From Ailurus styani (lineage: Eukaryota; Chordata; Mammalia; Carnivora; Ailuridae), in the NCBI GenBank assembly GCA_002007465.1, contig LNAC01001916.1, positions 1 to 64,000 on the forward strand: 64,000 bases of DNA, written 5' to 3'. The notes below the pieces were generated by a model. That model ran no database searches. It was given only the letters and a program-made list of their open reading frames with translations, and had not been told where the DNA came from. Below, one piece after another: positions 32,196 to 44,779 of this stretch (positions are counted from its first letter, which is position 1; each line of letters opens with the position of its first letter). Made by a program: the position numbers and the translations under genes.

Positions 32196-33782
32196 GCAGT
32201 GAAGGAAGGTTTCCAGGGGGCTACAGAGGTTGAGCTGGTCCAGGAGACTCTCCAGAGATAGGGCTTCATGTGTCCTGCCCTTGATAATGTCTGGGGAGCA
32301 GAGGAGAATGGAGGAGGCATGACTCAGGACCTGCTGATTTGGCCAAACACATGCAGTTGCCTTGCCTCCCTCCCTCTCTCTCTCCCTCAGGATGGTCCTG
32401 TGTCATGGTGTCATGATTACTGCCTTCCTGTCGTCATCACTGCTGCTATTAATAACACATGAATAATTCAAAAAGTAAACTTTGAGGCGTCTGTCTCCTT
32501 CCTGCCCTGGGGGAGCTGCCAAAGATAGCTCAAGCTCAGGCAGCCCATGTTGCTGCTTAAGAGCAAGAGGTGCACGAGGAAGAAGATTTCATTTCTCCAG
32601 GCTGGTTGCATTTTTTGTCTCTAATGGGTTCAGAATCCCCTTCTCACCTGTGAAAGTCTCCGCAAGCTGAAAGCCAGTGAATAAAAAGAACAGTGTTGGA
32701 TGACACTGACCTCCATTTCAAAGCATGTCATCTGATTCCTTTTTTTAATGTGTTATGTTGTCACCATGTGGTACATCATTAGTTTTTGATGTAGTGTTCC
32801 AAGATTCATTGTTTACATATAACACCCGGTGCTCCATGCAATACGTGCTGTTCTTTTTTCATTTTTTCCCATATGAGATTTTCCCAGGGCCTGATGGACC
32901 TGGGGGGAGTTGCTGGGTGATAAGGACCAGATGCTCGCCAGAGACAGAAAGCTCTGTGTGTCAATTCTGTGTGGTAATGGGTGGTCTCCGGAGGCTTCTT
33001 CTGGCCAGCTCTGAAGTGGAATCATCCAACGGAAGCCATGTCCTATGGATCAAGAGGCCCTGAGAAGAAGCAGGGGGATTTATGCTCCCCAGTAACCAGC
33101 CCAGTAGTGTGACTAGTCAGTCCGTTTTGTCCAGGATTGTTCAGGTCTTAACCCTGGAAGCCCCATATTCCAGGAAGCCCCAGAAGCAGGCAGAAGCAGG
33201 TGAGCCTGGGGTCAGTGGGAACTTACAGGAAAACAAATGTCCAGAGGGGCAATTTGTTCTTCAGGAAAGATTTTGACTTAAAATCTTAAAACAAAATGAA
33301 ACCCAGCCATTTTCAATGCTTGTGAGTTTGTGTGAGGTGGACCCACACGCTGTGGCTAGGAATGCAGCTGACATGTCCCAGGCATCTTTAAAAAAGTTTG
33401 AATTTTTTCCTGAGAGACTTTCTCATATAGCTCTCTTAAAAGTTGACAGAAAACTGGCAAAAATCTTGGTATTATAATTTTCTCTTTTTCCTCAAAATAT
33501 TATAAAAACCAGAAAGAAACAAAGGAAATAGATCATTGATCAAAATGCAAATGATTAAAATCATAGTCCTTCCATTCATGAGCAATGTTTTTCAGCTAAT
33601 AAACATTATTTTTTCTATGTCTATAATTTATCTTTTTCTTCTGTTGCTGAATAAACTGGTCGTATCATATGGACCCAAATTTGTAAACAGATATTGAAAA
33701 TACACATACGTGTCAGCAAAAGACTAGAATAAAATATACCCAGAAAAGATGTTCTAAAGACCATCTTCTCAAGATGACTTTT
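32196..33782. other. Non-coding stretch, no gene seen
   Basis: Several short frames on both strands (32482-32670, 32755-33063, 33082-33276) have no supporting features. AT-rich from 33360 on. Confidence 0.5.
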
Positions 33783-33970
33783 GGGGCACGTGGGTGGCTC
33801 AGTCGGTTAAGCCTCTGCCTTCAGATCAGGTCATGACCTTGGGGTCCTGGGATCGAGCTCCACATCAGGCTCTCTGCTCAGTGGGGAGTCTGCTTCTCCC
33901 TCTCCCTCTGTGCTTTCGCTCCCTTTCTTCCAAATAAATAAATAAATAACATCTTTGAAAATAAAAAAAG
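33783..33970 (+). mobile_element. CAN-SINE, plus strand
   Basis: Head 'ggggcacgtgggtggctcag', middle 'gtcatgaccttggggtcctg'. TSD 'agatgacttt' at 33772-33781 and 33971-33980. The tail is irregular ('aacatctttgaaaataaaaa'). Confidence 0.92.
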
Positions 33971-34189
33971 AGATGACTTTAATGTTTTAGAAGAAACCAT
34001 ACCTTTCTCTATTGTTTCAGTGTATATTGATACTGAAATTCCAGTGGAAAGAATTCTCAGTTTAATGTTGAGAATCCTTTAACTAAAGCAAACTCTAAAA
34101 CCTAATAATAAAATATGAATAGCACCATGTATTTCTAAAACAATTATAGTTTCTGGAATGCCATCACTCACAGAATTGTAGGAAGGGAT

Positions 34190-34310
34190 GGAATAGGTAT
34201 TACTATCTCCAAAACACAAGCAAGGAAGCCACAGCTTAGCAAGGTTAAGTGGCCTGCCCCAGGTGGCAGCAGCTCACAGGTGAGACCTCACGGGGACAGA
34301 CCTCAACTCC
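34190..34310 (-). repeat. MIR fragment
   Basis: 'aataggtattactatctcca', 'cttagcaaggttaagtggcc', 'tgccccaggtggcagcagct'. Confidence 0.6.
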
Positions 34311-34873
34311 CCTGACACTCAGCCTTATGTCCTCTGTTGTCCAGGTTGCCTTCCCAGACTTTGAGGGCAGAAACCCTTTGAGAGCAGATTTCTTTAAAAA
34401 CCAGCTAAGATCTTTCCCTGAAGGATGTGTTTTGTTTGTCCAGTGCACTTCCTGTTCTTGCCTATTATTCCAACATAATTATTAGTAACACCCTTTTCAC
34501 TCTCAGGAGTAGTCCATTAGAAAATAGGATATCTTGCCTCCTTTTAGAGGATATCAATCCTCTTTAAATTTCTGTCAGGATTTCACAAAGCCACCCTTAT
34601 GGTGCAGGGTGAATGGGCAAGTGACCTCCTGGCCTCGTGCCTGGTGGGTGCAGTCTCCAGCTTTGAGCTCTGATTGTTATTCTGAGCATATTTCCTCCCT
34701 TCAGCTGTGTCACTGTGAGTAGAAAAACTGCAAAGAGTAGTACTCTCAGGAACTCAGATAAAATGTGACTGAGGGCAGCTCCACCTGGCCTACATCTGTT
34801 GTATTGGATGGCTTAGCAGGGCCCACCAGAGAGCCTGCTGTGTGCTAAAAGGTCCCAAACTGGTCCTACTTTT
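34311..34873. other. Non-coding stretch, no gene seen
   Basis: Unassigned sequence; overlapping short frames on both strands at 34245-34485 extend in from the MIR. Confidence 0.5.
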
Positions 34874-36090
34874 TTCATTTATTTTTTCAACAAAGCTTGA
34901 GCACAGGAAAAAGAACACAGAAGAAAAGGTCTCTGTGTTCATGTAGACACACAGGCAATAGGAAAAATATGCACAAATAAATATAACATTTACATAAATA
35001 AGTGTTGTGCTAGTATATAATGGGAGCAGGTCTAATTCAAATTGGGTTGTCAGGGTAAGACTCTCTGAGGGGAGAGTTTTATGATGAAACCAAAACATGA
35101 AGAGGAACCAGGCATAGAAGCACATGGGCCAAAATAGAAACCACGCATAGGAAAATCAAGTACAAAGTCCCCGGGATGGGAAAGCCTTGGCATAATTGAA
35201 GAATGGAAGAAAGTTGGTGTGGCTGGACTGTAGTGAGCGAAGTAGAGAGTGGCATGAGGGAGGCTGCCAAGTCAGGTGGAGAAGCTACACTGGAGCTGGT
35301 GATGGTCTGGGCCATGGTTCTCAAGGCAATGAGAGATCCTTGAGGTGCCGAGTTATGTGAACAGGCCACTCTGGAGACTCTAAGGTGGATGTGCTGGAGA
35401 AGGAAAAGTGTGAAGGTAGCAGAAGAGACAGGAGGCAGACAAATGCAGAAGTCTAAGTGAGTAGGATGGTGCCATAGGCAACTGTGTTGCATTAAGATAC
35501 AGAAGCTTGAATGGTTCTAAGGCTAAATTTCAGTACAGTTTGAACAGTAAAACAAAATGGATATTATAGGGGGAGCAGAAAAAAGTAAATAATCAAAGAT
35601 TATATTTAAATTTCTGGCTTGAGTAAGTGGTAGACAGGGTGTCATTCTTTGAGATGTGACAGAGAGGGGAGGTAGAGGTGGGGGGTGCTGGGAGAATAGG
35701 TGAGGGACTCAAGGAGTTGTACTTGAGACATGTAATTTTGAGGCGCCTCTGAAGTATCCAAATGGAGATGTCAAAGAGAGGGCTGGATATGCAAGGCTGG
35801 AGCTCACAGCAGAGGTCTCTGCCAGAGACATAACTGTAGGAAGTACTGGCTTATCTTAAAGACAGTATGGTAAAACTCCTCAAGAAACAGCAAGTGGTTA
35901 CTTGTGTCAAAAATTTACAGAGAAGATGAAGAGATAGGGATAAGAATTTTTTATAGTTTTGGCAAAAATTAGATGTCACTGGTGACCTTGATGAGAGCTG
36001 TTTCTGAGGAGTTACAGGGCAAAGTTCACAATGAGGAAGGTTGAAGAATAGATGGGGAACACATTTCTAGAAGTATGGCAAAGACAAACC
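34874..36090 (-). repeat. Long L2 fragment with reverse-transcriptase remnant
   Basis: About 1.2 kb of L2 in antisense, from its 3' end ('tttcaacaaagcttgagcac') into ORF2. On the minus strand, near 35960-36000, the peptide ETALIKVTSDI can be read. It matches the L2/CR1-clade pattern TALAKVTSDL. Near 35760-35815, LQPCISSPLFDISIWIL parallels the region after the YADD motif. Frames are broken throughout; YADD itself is not intact. Minus frames at 34790-35125 and 35079-35492 fall in it and are not genes. Confidence 0.85.
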
Positions 36091-36459
36091 TCCTGGTAAC
36101 GATGGCTAAATGTAGCAAACGTGTTTGCTTAGCACACAAAAATAAGACAAATACTTAAATAAGTAAATAAGTAAAGCAGAAACTGAAAACTAAAATTATA
36201 ACCATGCCCTTCCAGGTTCACTGGACAGGGGGTATGAATTTTCATTTCTACAAGTAAATGAAGCTGTGAGCCTGTGGGAGGTCGGAAGTTGTAACTGAGA
36301 CTTATCTTTCCCATCCACTCAGTAAAGCCCAGAGCTCTGGAAAGTTTCATCCCCAGGGACAGGATAGGTTAGAACATTAGGCCATTGCCCTGGGAGACAG
36401 CATTGGTACTCATCCTCCTTGATTTAAGCCCTAGGATGCATACTTAGTTTTTTATTTTC

Positions 36460-36672
36460 TTTTATATTATTTTATTTATTTTATTTTTTATTTTAGGATT
36501 TATTTATTTATTTTGAGAGAGAGCATGGGGGAAGAGATAGAGGAAGAGAAACTCAAGTAGACTCCATGCTGAGTGTGGAGGCTTACATGGCCTCAGTCTC
36601 ATGACCCTGAGATCATGACTTGAGCTGAAATCAAGAGTCAGACTCTCAACTAACTAAGTTGACAGGTGCCCC
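36460..36672 (-). mobile_element. CAN-SINE, old copy, minus strand
   Basis: 'accctgagatcatgacttga', 'gctgaaatcaagagtcagac' and a head decayed to 'aagttgacaggtgcccc'. Its tail side is a long A/T-rich TTTTA repeat. No clean TSD. Confidence 0.85.
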
Positions 36673-36922
36673 TTATTTTATTTTATTTTTAAGATTGGTA
36701 GATAGGTAAATGATAGATAGAAAGAAAGATAGATAATAGGTTTTAAAGAAAGAGAGAGACCATGAGTGCAGGGAGGGGCAGAGGGAGAGGGAGGAGAATC
36801 CTCAAGCAGACTCCCTACTGAACACCAAGCTCAAGGTAGGGCTTGATCCCAGGATCCTGAGATCACCACCTGAGCTGAAATTAAAAGCTGCCCACCCAAC
36901 CGACTGAGCCACTGGGGCACTC
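36673..36922 (-). mobile_element. CAN-SINE, old copy, adjacent minus strand
   Basis: Directly abuts the previous SINE. It contains a GATA/GAAA-rich tract at about 36700-36740 between the T-rich tail and the GA region, then 'gatcccaggatcctgagatc' and 'gactgagccactggggcac'. No TSD identified. Confidence 0.85.
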
Positions 36923-38096
36923 CTGGTATTCACACTCTTTTTAAAATGTTATCCAATACACTAATGAGGGAAATTTCCACTGACTCTGAATCCCAACACC
37001 ATACAATTTTATGGCTTCTTTCTATGTTCCTCCCATACTAGCTTTCCTCCTCTTCCTCTCCCTGTCAAATTGCCTCTAGGAGCTCAGAATTCTTCTCCCT
37101 TATCACATGGAACCACTGCACTCTCTAAAACTACCGTGGCAAAAGTCAGCATCAGTGTCTCCAGTATCAAACCCCAGGCCCACCTTCCTCTTCAAGATGC
37201 CCTGATGAACAAACAGGCTCACCACTCCAATATTCTCATCTTCGTGACATTCATGATTATAAATATTGAAACCAAACAAAAAATGACAACAGAAAAACAA
37301 CAAAAAATAAAACCATATGTATATACTTTCTTCTTTCTTTGGTTACCCTCTACTAAAAGACCCCATAGTGCTATTTTCATTGAGAAAATAGTTTATATTG
37401 AAATCCATTGGTCTCAAATATGAGTCCTTGAGGGGCTGGGCTGGAACATGTTCTAGGTAACAAGTATCACCAAGCATTTAGAATGTTCCTTCTATCAAAA
37501 AGTCAAGAACATGAAGCTTTTTGTCCTGCAGTGACCTTTTCATGCCTGACTTCCTTTCTCTAAGGTGACTACTCTACCAGAAAGCTACTTAGAGCTTTGA
37601 AAAATGGTCCCCAGGGGAGCCTAGCCTACATGATTACCTGGATCTGGACTGTAGCTATGGACAGTGCTTAAATTCAGGCCCCAGTTATACTAAAATACTT
37701 TTACATAGAAGATCAAATGTGCATTTATTTGTTTTGCATACATAATAACATAAATATGTAACTATATTTAAATATATAATACATAAATACATATATTTAA
37801 TATGTAGATATTTATATGAATAATTATTATATACATTTACAATATGTATTTTACTTATTTTTTAAAAGATGAGATTAATTCAAACACATATAGACATCTT
37901 ATTAGTTGGAGAGATAAGACAAAATATATTTAAAAATGAAATCAGAATTGAGGTCATTTCTATAATTATGCACTAGAAATTATAGAAATTATGCATTTCC
38001 ATAATTAACAGCACTTCCTAGCAGCCAAGGCAAAAACAGAGAGGTTTGGTTGCATAGCTCTCACTATCTTATCTAAAGGGGCTATACCTGTTGTTT
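36923..38096. other. Non-coding stretch with a strongly AT-rich block
   Basis: Sequence at about 37720-37860 is almost pure A/T with ATATTTAAAT-like repeats. The 117-codon frame at 37070-37423 has no recognised domain. Confidence 0.5.
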
Positions 38097-38110
38097 AAGA
38101 GAAGGTGTGA

Positions 38111-38214
38111 TACCTGGTGGTGGGTGTTAAGGAGGGCACGGATTGCATGGAGTACTGGGTGTGGTGCATAAACAATGAATCTTGGATCACTGGAAAAATA
38201 AAGTAAAAAAAAGA
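38111..38214 (+). mobile_element. Short carnivore L1 3' end, sense
   Basis: Matches the L1 terminal pattern 'gtgttaaggagggcacggat', 'gagtactgggtgtggtgcat', 'aacaatgaatcttggatcac', then AATAAA and an A-tail. TSD of about 14 bases, 'aagagaaggtgtga' (38097-38110) and 'aagagaagggtgtga' (38215-38229), differing by one G. Its 3' end differs from that of the L1 pieces at 25910 and 61991, so a different L1 subfamily. Confidence 0.85.
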
Positions 38215-38229
38215 AAGAGAAGGGTGTGA

Positions 38230-38955
38230 CAATGAGCATGCCAATCACAAAAGTAAAGACAGCAATTTTCAAAGACATTTTAATACATATTTCATGTATA
38301 TAAAATGTGAAAAACCTGTATATATTGCTAATACCAGGAATTCCAGGAATTACAAACTTCCAGTTTTGCTGATGGATTGTTCTGGCAATACTTCAATAGA
38401 TCCAAGTTCCAAGTGGCAGCATGTGAATGTTCATTTGCTTATGACCCTTGGTTAAAATAAAATTTATTTTTCAAAAGGAATAAACAGGGAAGAGAAGAGG
38501 AGCACCACAAGCTAAATGATCAACGAATAGCTCTGTGGAATGAGTTAGTGAAATAGACAAAGCTAGTGGGCTGTAGGGAACATGGGAGCCAGTCTGTCTT
38601 CCAGCACTCTGGATTGGATCTGGCTGTAGAATCCCTGTATACAACTGAGGTGAAGACAAGAAGGGGTTGGAAACCAGTTGGAAATCTAAATTCATTAGAA
38701 GTCTGTACCACCATACCAGTAGCCACCACCCTCATCCTCCATACTCAGAGGAGGACAGTAATACAGCTTTCTTCCCAAGGTGGCTTTTCTCTAAAAACAT
38801 TGAAAAAATATATGGGGGACATGAAGGCATTTTGTTTGGATAATAGTACCCCAGAGTGAAGCCCTCTTCATTCTGGCAAAGGATGAAATGGCTTTTGGTC
38901 TGAACTCTGATGCTATTATTCTTCCCCACACCACAGAGAGCTCCTAGTCAGAAAC
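38230..38955. other. Non-coding stretch, no gene seen
   Basis: The 97-codon plus frame at 38566-38859 is opposed by overlapping minus frames and has no acceptor, start context or domain. Confidence 0.45.
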
Positions 38956-39720
38956 TGTATAAATGGGAGACTACCCAAAGGTCACCAAGCATATAAAGAG
39001 AGTCAGCAAGATGGAAAGGAAAGGCCAGAATATATAAAATAGAAAGTATAATCCCAGAGGAAATAAACAATTTAGGGAATAGAAACTTAAAAAGAAATCA
39101 AGACAAGATTCCTAATGTATTCAACAAGATTAAAAAATTTATAACCATAAAACAAAAAGTGTAATTTAAACTGGTAAATTAAATACAAATAACATGAAGA
39201 AATGGAAAATATGGAAAGCAAAGTTGAGAAAATCTTCCAGAATAAATATTAAAAAACAAAGATATATATGAAATATTAGTGTGTGTATATAAATAAATAA
39301 ATAAATAAATATATATATATATATATATATTCCAGAAGATCCAACATCTAGTAGAAACCCCAGAAGAAGAGACAGATAAAATGGATGGGAAAAAGTTATC
39401 AAATAAATACTGGGAGAGACTTTCTTAGAGCAGAAGGTATTGAGTTTCAGATTAAGAAGGCCTACTGCAGGTCCACCAAGATCCTATGCTTAGACACATT
39501 CTCAAAAAACAAGGAGAATATCTTAAATGCTCCCAGAAGGACAAAAAATAATTCACCTATGACATGTAGGAATGAAAAATAAGTAATATTTCTTATGAGT
39601 AACCTTGGATATTAGAAAATTAAAAACACAAAACAAAGCAAGACCAGTAATATTTTGAAAGAATGTATAGAACTACAGTAGCGATACATTAAAAACATTA
39701 GAATCTTTTCTGAGGAACAA
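38956..39720 (+). repeat. Old L1/HAL1-like ORF1 region
   Basis: The A-rich sense text follows an old LINE ORF1 layout: 'gcctactgcaggtccaccaa', 'cttagacacattctcaaaaa', 'caaggagaatatcttaaatg', 'ctcccagaaggacaaaaaat'. No frame is intact. Confidence 0.55.
39281..39330. repeat. (TAAA)n and (TA)n microsatellite
   Basis: TAAA units pass directly into about 12 TA units inside the LINE remnant. Confidence 0.92.
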
Positions 39721-39743
39721 CGGAGAACAAAAATGTGGAACAT

Positions 39744-39845
39744 AAGGGAGGAAGGGAGGAAATGAAGTGAGGCAAAGAGGGAGAAACAGGGAAGAAAGAA
39801 AAAAAAAAGAATTGGAAGAAGGGAGGGAGGCAGGCAAAAAGGAAG
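39744..39845. repeat. GA-rich low-complexity
   Basis: Purine-rich stretch of GGGAGGAA-type units. A pyrimidine-rich counterpart lies nearby at about 39955-39985. Confidence 0.85.
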
Positions 39846-40059
39846 ACATTTTCATGTATTCCAGCAAAACAAAACAAATAACCAAGAAGGAGGAAGACAT
39901 GGGGCTACTAGGAATAGTAGATTCCACACAAGAGAGGAGGAAAGGAACCTCTCTTGTTCCTTCCTCTGTTTCCTTCCTTCTTTCAATGGTCATGTGATAA
40001 TCTATCTTACTGTTGTTCTGTAAGTTCTTTTGTTGTTTGAGACTTCAACTGTTTCTACC

Positions 40060-40230
40060 TTTTCACTCTTAAGATAATACTGCAGTGAAAATGTTAATGT
40101 AGCTTTTTCTTCTCCTCGGTTACTCCAGAAAACAAATTTACAAGGTTGGCATAGCTGGGTCAAAGATTGTAAATATTATAAAGTTTTAGTACATCACTTG
40201 CACTGCTTTCCAAAAAGCTTATATCAATAT
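40060..40230 (-). repeat. Old L1 fragment
   Basis: 'ataatactgcagtgaaaatg', 'ggcatagctgggtcaaagat', 'ctttccaaaaagcttatatc' follow the antisense L1 3' half. Confidence 0.55.
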
Positions 40231-40234
40231 ACTA

Positions 40235-40400
40235 TTTTCATAGTCAAGTTACTCAACTGCTTTAAGCCTTAATTTCTTGATTCATAAAATAGAAACTATA
40301 ATAACTCCCTATCCCATAGGGTTGTGAGAACCAAACAAAATGAAGCATGTGTAGTATTCAGCATTTAGTAACTGTTTAATTTAAATGTTAGCTATTTATT
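40235..40400 (+). repeat. MIR
   Basis: 'caagttactcaactgcttta', 'aatttcttgattcataaaat', 'cctatcccatagggttgtga', 'cagcatttagtaactgttta' in sense order. Confidence 0.85.
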
Positions 40401-40679
40401 ACCCCTGGAAGATTTGCAACAGAACCACAGAGGGTTCCGGAAGGGTGAAGTGCAGCAAAACAAGAGGCTAGAAAAAAGTAAAGAACAATAATAGTGTAGA
40501 CATTTTATTGTTACTATTATTTCTTTTGAGTTTTTAATTCCTTTTAAAAAATATATCTTGTGATTTAAGGCCAAATATGAAACACACCAAAATAAAGCAA
40601 GATTTCAAGTAATTAATGAAAATCAATCAAAGAAAGCAAGCCCATTTGACTTTACCATGTGGAACCTCCTATTCTGGCA

Positions 40680-40865
40680 CCGGAGTAATGTACCCTGCTA
40701 TTAGTACCACAATATTTGACTGAACAGTTAAATTATTTACTTATCTTTTCTCCCACTGTCTCTTACCCTGCCCTAAGAGGACTTTACTGTCTTTTTCACA
40801 TTTGTAACTTCAACACCAAGAGCGCTGCTTGGCACTTTTGAGTGAATAAATGAGTAAAATGAGTG
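40680..40865 (+). repeat. L2 3' end
   Basis: 'ttttctcccactgtctctta', 'gaggactttactgtcttttt', 'caagagcgctgcttggcact' and 'gagtgaataaatgagt' are the sense L2 end. Confidence 0.65.
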
Positions 40866-41089
40866 CTTACATGATCTTAATAATATAAACACTGTTTATT
40901 AAATTTTAACAATGTAAACACTCTTGGACAAAGAATGGAAGACTTAATTGAGGTGGAAAGATGTATTAAAATAATAACTTTTAGAGGTGAATGCGGGAAA
41001 TGAAGAGATAGAGGAAAAATTAGGGTTGCTAAGATTTTCATCCATATAATGTTAACAGGAGGGTTAATAGAACAAGTAATAAATATTAA

Positions 41090-41225
41090 ATATATTATTT
41101 AAATTATTTCAAGTTATTGGTTAATATAAATAATGCCACTATACATATTTGTGTACATGTACTTGTGCATACATATTTTAACTTCATTGGGTAAATTTCT
41201 AGAAATGGGAATGTCTACAAAAAGG
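41090..41225 (-). repeat. Old L1 fragment
   Basis: 'aataatgccactatacatat', 'gtgcatacatattttaactt', 'gggtaaatttctagaaatgg'. It overlaps in consensus position with the copy at 40060-40230, so the two are separate insertions. Confidence 0.55.
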
Positions 41226-41460
41226 AAGTTTATAGGGATAGATAACACAGTAGTGAATGGCTATGGCTGGAAATGGGAGTGGCTTTGACTGTAAACAAGC
41301 ATGAGAAATTTTCTAAGGTGATAGAAATGCTCCAAAACTAGGTTATGGTGATAGTTATGCAACTCTATAACTGTATTAAAATTACTGAATGGTACACATA
41401 CAATTTTATAGTATATAAGTGATGTCTCAACAAAGCTGTTTTGAAAATATAATAAATAAA
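41226..41460 (+). repeat. Old L1 3' end, sense
   Basis: 'aaattttctaaggtgataga', 'ggttatggtgatagttatgc', 'gtctcaacaaagctg' match the end of an old L1 3' UTR, closing with an A-rich tail. Confidence 0.7.
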
Positions 41461-42510
41461 GTTTCTAGAAGAAAATCATAGGGGGATATTCTTGTGACTT
41501 AGGAATGGCAAACATTTCACAGAAAGAAATAATTATAAATAAAAAAATTAATTTTAATCAAAATTAAAATGTTTTGCTTGCCAAAAAACATAATTAAGAA
41601 AATGAATGGGCAAGTCACAAACTGATAGAAAATATGTGAAAAATAAAAATTTGACAAAGACCTCACTCTTCTACTACAACTCAAAAACAAAAAGACAAAA
41701 CAATTTTTTAATGGGCAAAAAAAATTTGACTACACACCTCACAAGTGCACACACACACACATACACACATACCAATGAACACATGAGAAACTACTTAACG
41801 GCATTAGTCATAAGGAAAATACAAATTAAAACAATGGTAAGATGCCACTACACAACCTGTTAGACTAGCTAAAATTTAAAGGACAAATACCGGTAAAAGA
41901 TATTGAACTAGTACTTGTAAACATTGTTAGTGGGAATATAAAAGGGCACATGCAGTTTGGAAAAAAAGTTCTGCTGATTTCTTCTAAAGTTAAACATATA
42001 CTTACTCTATGGTTCAGCAATTCCACTCCTAGGTATATAAAAAAAATTGTATGTCCACAAAAAAATACTTGTAGAAGAATGTTATAGCAGTCTCATCCAT
42101 GGTGACCAAAAGCTAGAAACGGGCTAGGAGTCTGACAATAAGAGAATAGATAAATAACCAAAGGAGATTATTGATAAAGGGAATGCCATGAACCAATCTC
42201 AAAAAGATTACGTTGAATGAAAAATAAAATCTTTCAATTAAACAATATTTATTGTATGGATTTCTTTTATGACTTAGAGAACAGGGGAAACTTATTGTGA
42301 TGGAAAAAAAAATCTAAGCAGTAGTTGTCTTTGTGGTGAGAGAGAGACAGGGATTGACTGGGAGAAGGCAAAGAAAGTAATGTTCTATATCTTGACAGAG
42401 CCTTGAATTACAAAGGAATATGCATTTATCAAAACTCATAGAAAGATACACTTAAAGTTTGTGTATTTTATGTAAATTTTATTTCAAAAGGACAAAGAAA
42501 AATTTTACTT
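41461..42510 (+). repeat. Old L1, ORF2 end plus 3' UTR, sense
   Basis: About 1 kb collinear with an old mammalian L1: 'tcaaaattaaaatgttttgc', 'gaaaatgaatgggcaagtca', 'atgccactacacaacctgtt', 'cagcaattccactcctaggt', 'tgttctatatcttgaca' and 'cttaaagtttgtgtatttta'. Multiple frameshifts; no intact reverse transcriptase. The 85-codon frame at 41606-41863 lies inside. A short CA run at about 41750-41770 has grown within it. Confidence 0.85.
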
Positions 42511-42589
42511 CAAAAAAAGAAAGGAGAACTGTAAACAAATACTAATGGATCGATACCGTAACCTGAAGTGTTTAGAGGAGCATACTAGT

Positions 42590-42800
42590 ATCTCAACTTA
42601 CTTTGAAACGCATGAAAAAATAAGATGGACTGATGTATGGTTATAGCTGTGGATGAATAGATAGCTATGTGATAAAGGAAGTGTAGTAAAATGTTAATTT
42701 CTGAATCTAAGTGTTGTAAATATGGTTGCTCATTATACATTTTTTCAACTTTTATGTATGTTTGATAGCGTCATAATAAGTTCTGGGGAAAATATAACCA
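42590..42800 (+). repeat. Old L1 3' end, sense
   Basis: 'cattatacattttttcaact', 'tttatgtatgtttgatagcg', 'tcataataagttctggggaa' resembles a further old L1 3' UTR end. Confidence 0.5.
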
Positions 42801-43793
42801 ATGGAAGAACTAAAATAATTTAACTATGAAAATATGGAGAAGAGGATAAGTTGGGTTGGGGACAGTAGGTGAACTAAATCTTTATTTCTCCTTTTAGAGG
42901 GTCAATTGATATTGTCTAAATCTAATAAATCAACAAATGGATGTTCATATTATTTAGAGCAATGGAGGTCAAGAACATAAGGAAGGAAATAAACAATTTT
43001 TAAAATTCTCTCTAAAAAATGTATCTCTGAGACATAAGATGAAGGTATGTGTGCGTTAAACTTGCCTTTCATAGTAACCTATTTTTTATCTTCTGATTTT
43101 TTTACCCTATAATACTTCACTTTGATCAAAAGAACACACAGAAAATGTCTCTGAGCCTGCAGACACATTTATCAGCTGAAGAACTGCTGGAGACCTTAGC
43201 CCAAAGCTCTCTGCCCACTCTCTGGGGCTGGAGTGATTGATGATGCTGAGAAGTGTCACCGCTGGAAGGAATTCAGGATCAGAACCACTTTTATCTTGTG
43301 TCAAGGGTTTGAACTCCATGGCTGCCTGGTATCTACCAGGTGAAGTGCACAGCTGAATGTGTTCGGATTAATCCCAGAATGGACCATCCTTGGAGTAAGA
43401 CAAGTGCCCACAGACCGTCAAAGTACACATTAAGTTTTAATTGATTCCTAAAGTTTTTCCTCATTTCCAAAATAAGATATGTTAAACAACATGACAATTT
43501 GGAAGTTAATAGTTGTCTCAATGGAAATAGATGTGAATTATCAAGGTGCATAGCACCTGATCAAAATAGTGGAGTTAATGTTATTACAATAGAAAATACA
43601 GACTCTCATCTGAATTGCTTCTTCTACACTTGATGGTCGTCTGTGTTGAATAACTTGCTTCCTGCCACCTGCTCTATGGCATTAAAATCTGGAGATTCTT
43701 TGGTTATAAAGTTACCTAGGTTTGGTGCTTCAGATTAAGGTTGGCTACTTTTGGTAGAGACCAGGAATTGCAATCCCATGGGCAATCACCATT
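42801..43793. other. Non-coding stretch, no gene seen
   Basis: Unassigned; minus frames at 43107-43319 and 43333-43551 are unsupported. Confidence 0.5.
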
Positions 43794-43852
43794 TATCCAT
43801 CCATCCATCCATCCATCCATCCATCCACCCATCCATCCATCCACCCATCCAC
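43794..43852. repeat. (ATCC)n microsatellite
   Basis: About 14 ATCC units with a few ACCC variants. Confidence 0.97.
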
Positions 43853-44450
43853 TTATCTAACAAATACTAATTAAATACTAAATGTGGGGCTCATTCATTC
43901 TAGGAATTAAAAAATAATTTCTATGGAGAAAATAGACAAGATTCCTGTGTTTGCATAGCTTACCTTTATCTATTAAGAAGCAATATTATTACATGATTGA
44001 ATGCCATAAAGGAAATCATCGAAGTTACCTGAGTTGAGAAGAAATGGTAGAATAAAAGTCTTTTTAGGGAGGTAGCATTTTAGGTGGACCAGATTAAGAA
44101 TTCAGCTATGAGAAGAACATGAGGTAGTCTACTTCATATCGAGGAAAAACAGCAAAATCAAAGTTCTGATGTTAGAAAGAACCTGGTGTGTTTGATAAAC
44201 AAAATAAAGGCTATAATGGCTGGATTTTAGAGTGGCATGAATTCAGTGGAGTAGGAGGTTGGGGACAGATCTTACAGGGCCAAGTAGGTCATGGTAAGGA
44301 ATTTGGATTTTATTTTCATCTGAACGAGAAGTTATCAAAGTATTTTAAGAAGGAAAGTGACAATAGAATTTACATTTTCAAAAGATGATTCTAGAAGGTC
44401 TGTGGAGAATGAATATGGGAGGCCATGAAAACTGAAGACTTTTTTAAATT
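43853..44450 (-). repeat. L2 fragment, about 600 bases
   Basis: Antisense from the L2 3' end ('aacaaatactaattaaatac') through 'cagggccaagtaggtcatgg', 'taaggaatttggattttatt' and 'ggtctgtggagaatgaatat', the same order as in the 34874-36090 copy. Confidence 0.75.
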
Positions 44451-44779
44451 ATTTAGGGAGAGGTGATAATGACCTGAAAGCAGGTGGTGGAGGAAATGTA
44501 TGACTCAAAATGTTATGGCCCTCTAGTTTTCCTGTTATTTTTGCCCAAACTTGCCAGTGCTGTGACTTTAGGACTGAAGTTCCTCTGAATGCTTTCTTCA
44601 GTAAAATCCTCCTCCAGGGTTCTTTGGGATCTGCAGCATCTTTAGGTGGCAATATAGCTTGCTTGAGACTAAAACTTGGTTGGAGGAGTTTTCATCCTTA
44701 TTCAGAAAGTGTTCTGATGCTGTCTATAGACAATTCCACTTCAGGGGAGCCACTTGGGGCCTACTCCAACTCTGAGCAG

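Noticed and set aside
35079..35492. 137-codon minus-strand frame
   Set aside because: It lies inside the antisense L2 fragment but is not in the reverse-transcriptase frame; it is repeat-derived.
43794..43852. Regular short repeats that might suggest a CRISPR array
   Set aside because: They are contiguous 4-base microsatellite units with no spacers, in a mammalian genome.
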